Positions 1-5,157 of a DNA stretch of 5,157 bases are shown one piece after another. The notes beneath the pieces were generated by a model that worked only from the letters and a program-made list of their open reading frames with translations, searched no databases and was not told the origin of the DNA. Every line of letters starts with the position of its first letter. Position 1 is the first letter of the stretch. Source of the DNA: Planctomycetota bacterium (GTDB lineage: Bacteria > Planctomycetota > B143-G9); the NCBI GenBank assembly GCA_003644275.1, contig QNBY01000110.1:1-5157 (forward strand). Reading direction: 5' to 3'. The position numbers and the translations under genes are program-made.

Positions 1-70
1 CCGCATGGACGAGTTCATCCGCAACGAGTGGGTCAAACAGCAGAACGCCGGCGACGGCCTGACCGGATAG
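1..70 (+). CDS. C-terminal end of an unidentified upstream gene (partial)
   Basis: An open frame enters from the left edge (first complete codon at 2) and ends at TAG 68-70. The visible 22 residues read RMDEFIRNEWVKQQNAGDGL followed by TG. They contain no cysteine, no metal-binding motif and no membrane segment, so the family cannot be named. The stop lies only 9 bp before the ATG of the HdrA-like gene, so this gene is very probably in the same operon and may encode a partner of the complex. In sulfate reducers aprA often precedes qmoA, and in Hdr systems an mvhD or hdrB gene may sit nearby. The tail supports none of these specifically. That it is the end of a gene is fairly secure; its function is unknown. 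Confidence 0.6.
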   Translation, partial: RMDEFIRNEWVKQQNAGDGLTG

Positions 71-75
71 GGAGG
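71..75 (+). promoter_or_regulatory. Ribosome binding site (GGAGG) for the short HdrA-like gene
   Basis: GGAGG starts directly after the upstream TAG and ends 4 nt before ATG 80-82. It supports the start at 80. A Rossmann strand and the GGGIAG motif follow within the first 18 residues, as expected for an intact N-terminus. Confidence 0.75.
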
Positions 76-79
76 CGAG

Positions 80-1405
80 ATGACTTCCAGGACGGATTAC
101 GACGTTCTCATTGTCGGCGGCGGCATCGCCGGCCTGCAGGCCGCCATCGACATCGGCGACCAGGGCTACCGGGTGCTCGTCGTCGAGAAGGAGCCATCCA
201 TCGGCGGCAAGATGATCGCCCTGAGCAAGGTGTTCCCCACGCTCGACTGCGCGAGCTGCATCTGCACCCCGCGCATGGCCGAGGCCGCCCACCACGACAA
301 CGTGACCATCATGACCTACGCCGAGGTCGCCTCCATCGAGCGCAGCGACGGCTTCTTCTCCGCCAGGGTGATCCAGAAGCCCCGCTTCGTCAGAGAGAGG
401 AACTGCATCGGCTGCAGGAAGTGCGAGTACGTCTGCCCCGTGGACGTGCCCGACGAGTTCGAGGGCAACCTGGGCGCGAGGAAGGCCATCTACATACCCT
501 TCACCAACGCCATCCCCCAGGTGGCCCTGCTCGACATCGACAACTGCATCCGCTGCGGCCGCTGCGAGACCGTCTGCCCCGCCGACGCCATCGAATACGA
601 CCAGCAGCCGGAGGAGAAGACGCTCTCCTTCGGCGCCGTGGTCCTGACCACGGGTTACGAGCTCTCCCCCATGAACACCAAGCCGGAGTACCGCGGCGAC
701 GAGCTCGTGAACGTGCTGAACCCCCTCCAGGTGGAGCGCCTGCTCGCCCCTCACGGTCCCTACGGCCGGGTGCTGCGCCCCTCGGACGGCAAGATGCCCG
801 AGAGCGTCGCCTACGTCCTCTGCGCGGGCTCGCGCGACAAGTCCATCGGCGTGCCCTACTGCTCCAGGATATGCTGCATGGCCGCCATCAAGCAGGCCAT
901 CCTGCTGTCCGGCGCCCTCCCGCTCGTGGACATCACCATCTTCTACATGGACATACGCGCCTTCGGAAAGGGCTACGAGCAGTTCTACCAGAACGCCAAG
1001 TCCATGGGCATAGAGTTCGTGAAGGGCAAGGTGGCGAAGATAAACGAGGACGACGAGCACAACCCCATAGTCCGCGTCGAGGTGCAGGAAGGCGAGAGCC
1101 GCGTCGAGGAGCGCAAGTTCGACATGGTGGTGCTCATGCAGGCGAGCCTCCCCGGGTGGTGTCCCTCCGGCGTGTGCGCCGTGGAGACGTCCGAGGACGG
1201 CTTCCTCACCCGCAAGGCGCCCCATTCCTCGCCCGCCCTCACCACCATGGAGGGCGTCTTCACGGCGGGCGCGGCCGCAGGCCCGAAGGACATACCCGAC
1301 ACCATCGCCGAAGCGGGTTCCGCCGCCATGGAGACGGTGCTGTACCTCCGCTCCCTCGGCGTCGAACCCGGGACCGAGAGCGCCGCACAGGAGGTGTCCA
1401 GATGA
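80..1405 (+). CDS. hdrA: Short HdrA-like / QmoA-like FAD and iron-sulfur subunit
   Basis: A 441-residue cytoplasmic flavoprotein of the HdrA family, expected to carry electrons between Fe-S clusters and FAD in an Hdr/Qmo-type complex. Seen in order: the FAD-binding motif GGGIAG (13-18) with E36 ending the second strand; a Cys-rich LDCASCICTPRM segment (C57, C60, C62) typical of HdrA; an inserted ferredoxin with two complete CxxCxxCxxxCP motifs (C109/112/115/119 and C156/159/162/166); the HdrA non-canonical cluster site C248-x12-C261-x3-C265-C266; and a C-terminal FAD-contacting segment (TAGAAAGPKDIPDTI, 395-409). It lacks the N-terminal domain and the C-terminal ferredoxin of full-length HdrA (about 650 residues), so its architecture resembles QmoA. 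From memory, Desulfovibrio QmoA has a degenerate inserted ferredoxin, whereas this one is intact, so I call it HdrA-like rather than true qmoA. Its stop overlaps the next start by 4 bp (ATGA), implying translational coupling. Confidence 0.93.
   Translation: MTSRTDYDVLIVGGGIAGLQAAIDIGDQGYRVLVVEKEPSIGGKMIALSKVFPTLDCASCICTPRMAEAAHHDNVTIMTYAEVASIERSDGFFSARVIQKPRFVRERNCIGCRKCEYVCPVDVPDEFEGNLGARKAIYIPFTNAIPQVALLDIDNCIRCGRCETVCPADAIEYDQQPEEKTLSFGAVVLTTGYELSPMNTKPEYRGDELVNVLNPLQVERLLAPHGPYGRVLRPSDGKMPESVAYVLCAGSRDKSIGVPYCSRICCMAAIKQAILLSGALPLVDITIFYMDIRAFGKGYEQFYQNAKSMGIEFVKGKVAKINEDDEHNPIVRVEVQEGESRVEERKFDMVVLMQASLPGWCPSGVCAVETSEDGFLTRKAPHSSPALTTMEGVFTAGAAAGPKDIPDTIAEAGSAAMETVLYLRSLGVEPGTESAAQEVSR
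1389..1396 (+). promoter_or_regulatory. Strong Shine-Dalgarno (AGGAGGTG) for the full-length HdrA gene
   Basis: An eight-base match to the 16S anti-SD sequence, inside the end of the preceding gene and 5 nt before ATG 1402-1404. It fixes the start at 1402, although the same frame stays open upstream through all of the preceding gene. Confidence 0.85.
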
Positions 1406-3447
1406 GCGATGCTCCCCAGGAAAAAGGCCCCCGCTTCCACGCCCCGCTGAGGGTGGGCGTTTACGTCTGCCGGTGCGGCGGCAACATCTCCGACGTGGTG
1501 GACGTCGAGAAGGTCGCCGAGATGGCCGAGAAACTTCCCGACGTCGTGGTCGCCAGGGTGCATACCTTCATGTGCTCCGATCCCGGCCAGGGGATGATAG
1601 AGAAGGACGTGCGCGAGCTGCGCCTCAACCGCGTCATAGTCGCCTCCTGCGCTCCCAGCCTCCACGAGACCACCTTCCGCCTCACCGTGATGAGGGCCGG
1701 GCTCAACCCGTTCCTGTACGAACACGCCAACATCCGCGAGCAGGTGAGCTGGAGCCACAAGTCCACCCCCGACGAGGCCACCGAGAAGGCGTTCAGGCTC
1801 GTGGCCGCGGCGGTGGCCAAGGCCCGCACGCTCCAGCCGCTCGAGCCCGTCAGGGTGACCGCCGAGCGCCGCGTCGTGGTCATAGGCGGCGGCATCACCG
1901 GCCTCAAGGCGGCGGTGGACCTCTCCCGCCGCGGCTTCGGAGTCACGCTCGTGGAGAAGACCCCCTTCCTCGGCGGCCGCGTGGCGAGGCTCGACAAGCT
2001 CTTCCCCACCGAGACGCCCGCGCGCGAGGTCCTCGCCGAGCTGTTCGAGAAGGTGCAGAACGACCCCTCTATCGAGGTGCTCACGCTCACCGAGGTCAAG
2101 GGCATATCCGGCGCGCTCGGCATGTTCGACGTAACGCTCGAGACCGCCCCCCGCGGCGTCACCGGCCCCCTCGACGATCCCGAGAAGGTCTTCTCCGCCT
2201 GCCCCGTGGAGGTGGACGACGAATTCGACTACGGCCTCTCCAAGCGCAAGGCCATCTACATGCCCTGGAAGGGCTGCGCGCCCGCCCTGCCCGCCATCGA
2301 CTTCGAGAACTGCACTAAATGCGGCAAGTGCGTCGAGGCCGCGGGCGGCAAGGGCATTGAGCTCGACGGCGAGCCCGTCCGCCGCACCGTGAAGGCGGGC
2401 GCGGTGCTCATCGCCACCGGCTTCGACCTCTACGACCACACCCGCGAGTACGGCCACCTGCCCAACGTGGTCACCCTCCCCCAGCTCATCCGCATGCTCG
2501 ACGAGGAAGGCCCCACAGGCGGCAGGCTCGTATGGAACGGCAAGGAGGTCAAGCGCATCGGCTTCCTGCACTGCGTCGGAAGCAGGCAGGTGGCGGGCAT
2601 TCACGAGCCCCCCGAGGGCGGCCGCCTCAACGAGTACTGCTCGCGCGTCTGTTGCACCGCGACGCTCCACGCCGCCGTGGAGGTGCGCAAGCGCTTCCCG
2701 GACACCAAGGTGTTCGACTTCTACCAGGACATACGCACCTACGGGCGCGGCCACGAGGACTTCTACGAGGACGCCTCCAACGCCGACGTGCTGTTCTTCC
2801 GCTGGCGTGTCGAGGACCAGCCGGTGGTGGAGGAAGGCTCCTCGGCCCCCCTCGCCGTCCGGGTGAAGGACCAACTCTCCTGGAACGAGGAGCTCGAGAC
2901 GGACCTCGACCTGCTCGTGCTCGCGGTCGGCATGGTGCCGCGCGACAACAGGGAGCTGCTCGACGTGCTGAAGGTCCCCTCCAGCAGCGACGGCTTCCTG
3001 CAGGAGGTCCACCCCAAGCTCAGGCCGGTGGAGACCGCCGTTCCCGGCATACTGCTCGCAGGCACCGCCCAGAGCCCCATGGACACCGTGGAGTGCGCTT
3101 CCTCCGCCGCCGCCGCCGCGGCGAAGGCGGCCGCGATGCTGTGGTCGGGCTACATAGAGCTCGAACCCTTCATCGCGAACGTGGACGAGGACAAGTGCAC
3201 CGGCTGCGGCGACTGCCTGGCCGCCTGCAACTACGACGGCGCCCTCTCCATCGTGGAGAAGGAGAAGGACGGCGCGAAGGTGAAGGTGGCCGCCGTGAAC
3301 GCCGCCCTCTGCAAGGGCTGCGGCGCGTGCGTGGCCGTATGTCCCGAGAGGGCGATAGACATAAACGGCTGGACGCTGGAGCAGTACGAGGCCATGGTGG
3401 AGGCTTTCGTGGCCGACTACGACGAGAACGCGGAGGAACAGAAATGA
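1402..3447 (+). CDS. hdrA: Full-length HdrA-like FAD / iron-sulfur subunit with C-terminal ferredoxin
   Basis: A 681-residue heterodisulfide reductase subunit A family protein. The N-terminal domain (about 16-150) carries the HdrA signatures VGVYVCRCGGNI, FMCSDPGQ and ASCAPSLHE, with C23, C25, C58 and C83. The FAD domain follows: GGGITG (162-167), E185, then LIATGF (336-341) and GILLAGTAQSPMDT (549-562). The inserted ferredoxin region (about 249-320) is degenerate: the first motif keeps only C267 and the second keeps C304, C307 and C310 without a fourth Cys. The HdrA CC site is C391-x21-C413-x3-C417-C418. A C-terminal ferredoxin has two intact CxxCxxCxxxC motifs (C599/602/605/609 and C637/640/643/647). 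The C57/C60/C62 segment of its neighbour is replaced here by FPTETPAREV. The protein ends about 34 residues after the last cluster, so the C-terminal MvhD domain of true QmoB is missing. Family assignment is secure. Its partner and substrate are unknown; it probably pairs with the short HdrA next to it. Confidence 0.94.
   Translation: MSDAPQEKGPRFHAPLRVGVYVCRCGGNISDVVDVEKVAEMAEKLPDVVVARVHTFMCSDPGQGMIEKDVRELRLNRVIVASCAPSLHETTFRLTVMRAGLNPFLYEHANIREQVSWSHKSTPDEATEKAFRLVAAAVAKARTLQPLEPVRVTAERRVVVIGGGITGLKAAVDLSRRGFGVTLVEKTPFLGGRVARLDKLFPTETPAREVLAELFEKVQNDPSIEVLTLTEVKGISGALGMFDVTLETAPRGVTGPLDDPEKVFSACPVEVDDEFDYGLSKRKAIYMPWKGCAPALPAIDFENCTKCGKCVEAAGGKGIELDGEPVRRTVKAGAVLIATGFDLYDHTREYGHLPNVVTLPQLIRMLDEEGPTGGRLVWNGKEVKRIGFLHCVGSRQVAGIHEPPEGGRLNEYCSRVCCTATLHAAVEVRKRFPDTKVFDFYQDIRTYGRGHEDFYEDASNADVLFFRWRVEDQPVVEEGSSAPLAVRVKDQLSWNEELETDLDLLVLAVGMVPRDNRELLDVLKVPSSSDGFLQEVHPKLRPVETAVPGILLAGTAQSPMDTVECASSAAAAAAKAAAMLWSGYIELEPFIANVDEDKCTGCGDCLAACNYDGALSIVEKEKDGAKVKVAAVNAALCKGCGACVAVCPERAIDINGWTLEQYEAMVEAFVADYDENAEEQK
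3432..3438 (+). promoter_or_regulatory. Ribosome binding site (GGAGGAA) for the winged-helix gene
   Basis: GGAGG (3432-3436) lies within the last codons of the HdrA gene, 7 nt before ATG 3444-3446. The stop and start overlap as ATGA, so the small gene is probably translated by terminating or reinitiating ribosomes. Confidence 0.75.
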
Positions 3448-3746
3448 GCGCCGAAAAGAAGAAATCCACCGTCTCCATTCTCAAGGAGCGTTTCGGCCCC
3501 CCGCCCAAGGAGGTCCTGGAGCGCATCAAGAAGTACAACGCCGTGCGCGCGGCGATAAAGAAGGTCCTGAAGGAAGGACCCAAGACGGTGCCGGAGATAG
3601 CCTCGGCCACCGGCATACCTTCGCCGGAGGTCCTCTGGCACGTCATGTCCATGAAGAAGTACGGCCTCATAGCCGAGCACGAGGACGAGATGGATTACTA
3701 TTCCTACCGCCTCGCCGAGGGCGACGAGACCGCCCAGGGCGAGTGA
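3444..3746 (+). CDS. Small winged-helix-turn-helix protein of the hdr/qmo operon
   Basis: A 100-residue protein with a Lys-rich N-terminus (MSAEKKK), a long amphipathic helix (about 22-45), then a helix-turn-helix: TVPEIASATGI (48-58) followed by a likely recognition helix SPEVLWHVMSMKKYGLI (60-76). A short wing follows (EHEDEMDYYSYRL, 78-90), then an acidic tail. There are no cysteines and no sensor domain. The fold resembles ArsR/MarR-type minimal winged helices, judged by pattern only. It overlaps the HdrA stop by 4 bp and precedes the membrane subunit by 39 bp, so it is made together with the complex. It could be an autoregulator of the operon. The wing has five acidic and no Lys/Arg residues, unusual for DNA binding, so a protein-binding or assembly role is also possible. 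That it is a real gene is well supported by its SD, codon use and position; its function is inferred. Confidence 0.85.
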   Translation: MSAEKKKSTVSILKERFGPPPKEVLERIKKYNAVRAAIKKVLKEGPKTVPEIASATGIPSPEVLWHVMSMKKYGLIAEHEDEMDYYSYRLAEGDETAQGE

Positions 3747-3773
3747 CGGGCCCGCGGAACGGTACGAACGAGC

Positions 3774-3779
3774 AGGGAG
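3774..3779 (+). promoter_or_regulatory. Ribosome binding site (AGGGAG) selecting a GTG start
   Basis: AGGGAG ends 6 nt before GTG 3786-3788. No ATG or GTG lies in this frame between the in-frame TGA at 3744 and 3786, and the first cluster motif begins at residue 24. GTG 3786 is therefore the best start for the membrane subunit. Confidence 0.7.
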
Positions 3780-3785
3780 TGCAAG

Positions 3786-4991
3786 GTGAGCCATAAAGTC
3801 GATACCGACCTGATTCCGAAACTGAAGAATTTCGGGGCTTTCGACGTGAGCGCCTGCTTCAACTGCGGGAACTGCTCCGCCGTGTGTCCCCTCTCCAAGG
3901 AGGACGTCAACTTCCCCCGCAGGCTCATACGCTACGGCCAGCTCGGGATGGAGGACAGGCTGCTTTCCTCACGCGAGCTCTGGCTCTGCTACTACTGCGG
4001 CGAGTGCTCCGACACCTGCCCCCGCCAGGCCGAGCCCGGCGAGTTCATGGCCTCCGCCCGCCGCTACGCCATCGCGGGCTACGAGCCCACCGGCATAGCG
4101 CGGCTGCTGTTCACCTCCACCCTCTTCACCTGGTTCTTCATCACGGCGATATCGGTGTTCTTCGCCCTCTTCCTCATCAGCAAGGCGGGCAACGCGGAGG
4201 AGAAGAGGCTCTTCGCCTTCCTGCCGTTCGAGCTCATCCACGACATGGGCATAGCGGTGCTGATAGTCGCGGCGCTGGTCACCTTCATAGGCATAGTGAC
4301 CATGTACCTGAAGATGAGGAGGGCCGCGGGGCCGGCGGTGCAGGGCAAGAGCGTGAGAGAGGCCATATCGGCGGCGTGGCGGGCGCTGAAGGAAGCCGCG
4401 TTCCAGCAGCGTTTCGCCGAGTGCTCCGAGAACGCCTCCCGTCCCTGGTACTCCACCCGCCGCACGGTGCACCTCACCATAATGTGGGGCTTTTTGGGCC
4501 TGCTGGCCGCCACCGCGCTCGACTACCTTCTTCTTCTGCTCTTCGGCAAGGAACCCGGCATGCCGGTGCTGCCCTTCGTGAGCGATCCCAACTCCCCCCA
4601 CTACGACCCCTACGGCGTCTATTCCGCCATAAGGCTGTTCGGCACGCTCGCGGGCATCGCCATGGTGTACGGCTCGACGCTGGCGCTCAAGCTCCGCTTC
4701 ACCAAGCCGGACAAGTACTGGTCACACTCCCGGCCCTCCGACTGGCTCTTCCTCTGGCTGGTGTTCCTGGCCGGGATAACGGGCTTCCTGCTCGAGGCCT
4801 GCGTCTATATGCCGGACCAGGCAGGCTTCTTCGGCAGGGTGGTCTTCCTCGTCCACGTGGTGGCGAGCATGGACCTGCTCATCCTCTTCCCGTTCACGAA
4901 GTTCGCCCACGCCATTTACAGGCCGTTCGCCCTCTTCTTCAACGAGTACCTCACGGGCGAGGCGGAGACCGCCGGCGCGCAGACCGCCTGA
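3786..4991 (+). CDS. QmoC-like membrane subunit: HdrC iron-sulfur domain fused to cytochrome b
   Basis: A 401-residue membrane protein started by GTG. Residues 1-100 form an HdrC-type domain with two CxxCxxCxxxCP motifs (C24/27/30/34 and C68/71/74/78), expected to bind two [4Fe-4S] clusters. The remainder holds about six hydrophobic helices (about 106-131, 148-175, 228-253, 281-301, 318-340, 351-372), as in QmoC and HdrE/NarI-like cytochromes b. Basic loops at 176-199 and 302-316 fit the positive-inside rule with the Fe-S domain and C-terminus in the cytoplasm. Candidate haem ligands are H152, H229, H357 and H375, two near each membrane face. The likely role is electron exchange between menaquinone and the cytoplasmic HdrA subunits. 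No CCG (HdrB) motif is present. Length and fusion match QmoC (roughly 380-400 residues), but because the partner flavoproteins are not clear QmoA/QmoB, no symbol is given. It is the last gene of the operon. Confidence 0.93.
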   Translation: MSHKVDTDLIPKLKNFGAFDVSACFNCGNCSAVCPLSKEDVNFPRRLIRYGQLGMEDRLLSSRELWLCYYCGECSDTCPRQAEPGEFMASARRYAIAGYEPTGIARLLFTSTLFTWFFITAISVFFALFLISKAGNAEEKRLFAFLPFELIHDMGIAVLIVAALVTFIGIVTMYLKMRRAAGPAVQGKSVREAISAAWRALKEAAFQQRFAECSENASRPWYSTRRTVHLTIMWGFLGLLAATALDYLLLLLFGKEPGMPVLPFVSDPNSPHYDPYGVYSAIRLFGTLAGIAMVYGSTLALKLRFTKPDKYWSHSRPSDWLFLWLVFLAGITGFLLEACVYMPDQAGFFGRVVFLVHVVASMDLLILFPFTKFAHAIYRPFALFFNEYLTGEAETAGAQTA

Positions 4992-5012
4992 GCCGCCCGA
5001 ACGCGAAAACGA

Positions 5013-5051
5013 ACGTAGGGGCCGCTTCGGCGGCCCCTACGTCGTCTTTTT
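5013..5051 (+). terminator. Rho-independent terminator with UUCG tetraloop
   Basis: A perfect 13-bp stem (5013-5025 paired with 5030-5042, ACGTAGGGGCCGC) is closed by a C(UUCG)G tetraloop, followed after 4 nt by five T (5047-5051). It starts 21 bp after the stop of the membrane subunit and ends the operon. AAAA at 5006-5009 on the other side could serve as a T-tract for minus-strand transcripts, so it may work in both directions. Confidence 0.9.
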
Positions 5052-5108
5052 CCCCCCTCATGGCGGCAGCTGAAAAAGCGCCTAACATTTTCGCAGGCCC
5101 GTTTCGGC

Positions 5109-5114
5109 GGAGGG
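5109..5114 (+). promoter_or_regulatory. Ribosome binding site (GGAGGG) of the next gene
   Basis: GGAGGG lies 7 nt upstream of ATG 5122-5124. It is the main evidence that a new gene starts there. Confidence 0.6.
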
Positions 5115-5121
5115 AAAAGAG

Positions 5122-5157
5122 ATGCTCGACAGAAAACGGTACATGGTCCGAGAGAGG
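5122..5157 (+). CDS. Start of a downstream gene (partial, unidentified)
   Basis: Twelve codons are visible, MLDRKRYMVRER, before the window ends. They are preceded by a good Shine-Dalgarno sequence and sit beyond the terminator, so this gene belongs to a separate transcription unit. The string RYMVRER faintly recalls the N-terminus of LURP-one-related/scramblase-like proteins (often RY.M.EK/R), but twelve residues cannot support a family call. An alternative start at ATG 5060 in another frame has no SD sequence. Confidence 0.5.
   Translation, partial: MLDRKRYMVRER

Noticed and set aside
985..3012. A 675-codon open frame on the minus strand
   Set aside because: It lies antisense to conserved HdrA genes and its product is low-complexity (Val/Leu/Gly/His/Glu-rich). 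It is open only because high third-position G+C removes stop codons. No SD or recognisable motif was seen.
3106..3135. GCC-rich run resembling a trinucleotide repeat
   Set aside because: It encodes the Ala-rich helix at residues 569-578 after the FAD-contacting segment, a normal HdrA feature, with mixed Ala codons and one Lys codon and no sign of slippage.
28..3447. A single 1139-codon open frame that appears to fuse an upstream region to the full-length HdrA
   Set aside because: The first 458 codons give Arg/Pro/His-rich nonsense typical of a shifted frame in G+C-rich DNA. The same bases encode the well-conserved short HdrA in another frame, and a perfect SD sequence precedes ATG 1402.
2532..3746. 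A 404-codon open frame ending with the winged-helix protein
   Set aside because: Only its last 100 residues look like protein. The upstream part is an out-of-frame reading of the HdrA gene, and the real start is ATG 3444 with its own SD sequence.
3747..3754. Palindrome CGGGCCCG just after the winged-helix stop codon
   Set aside because: Eight bases of perfect palindrome without flanking symmetry or a loop is common in such G+C-rich sequence and is too little to call an operator or a hairpin.
4998..5015. Repeated CGAACG (4998-5003, 5010-5015, also 3765-3770) in intergenic DNA
   Set aside because: A six-base word recurring three times in G+C-rich spacers is likely by chance. Spacing and orientation show no operator-like symmetry.
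5083..5088. TAACAT as a possible -10 box for the downstream gene
   Set aside because: It matches the consensus in four of six positions, but no acceptable -35 element lies about 17 bp upstream. A promoter between 5052 and 5121 is expected from the terminator, but I cannot place it.
5060..5157. ATG at 5060 opening a frame to the window end
   Set aside because: It is preceded by a run of C with no SD sequence and gives no recognisable start. The overlapping ATG at 5122 has GGAGGG at good spacing.

Overview
This 5.2 kb window is G+C-rich bacterial DNA, fully coding on the + strand until about position 4991. It carries a redox operon of the heterodisulfide reductase / Qmo type. In order it holds the last 22 codons of an unidentified upstream gene (1-70), a short HdrA-like flavoprotein (80-1405), a full-length HdrA-like flavoprotein (1402-3447), a 100-residue winged-helix protein (3444-3746) and a QmoC-like membrane subunit that fuses an HdrC-type iron-sulfur domain to a cytochrome b (3786-4991). 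A strong hairpin terminator (5013-5051) closes the operon. A new gene begins at 5122 and runs off the window.

The genes are tightly packed: a 9-bp gap, then two ATGA stop/start overlaps, then a 39-bp gap before a GTG start. Every start has a good Shine-Dalgarno sequence. This implies one transcript and a stoichiometric complex. The operon promoter must lie upstream of the window.

By analogy with Qmo and Hdr complexes, the membrane subunit should exchange electrons with the quinone pool through b haems. It would pass them through two [4Fe-4S] clusters to the two cytoplasmic FAD/Fe-S HdrA-type subunits, which meet a soluble partner not seen here. No HdrB (CCG-domain disulfide reductase) and no MvhD domain are present, so the soluble substrate cannot be named. 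APS reductase, the partner of true Qmo, is one possibility but is not shown. The two HdrA-type proteins have complementary cluster motifs: the first keeps the inserted ferredoxin clusters, while the second has lost most of them but keeps an N-terminal domain and a C-terminal 2x[4Fe-4S] ferredoxin.

The source is probably an anaerobic, quinone-containing bacterium. Strong SD sites, high G+C and frequent ATA isoleucine codons would suit certain uncultured deep-branching lineages such as anaerobic Actinobacteria, but this is a weak inference. No RNA genes, mobile elements, CRISPR arrays or long repeats were seen.
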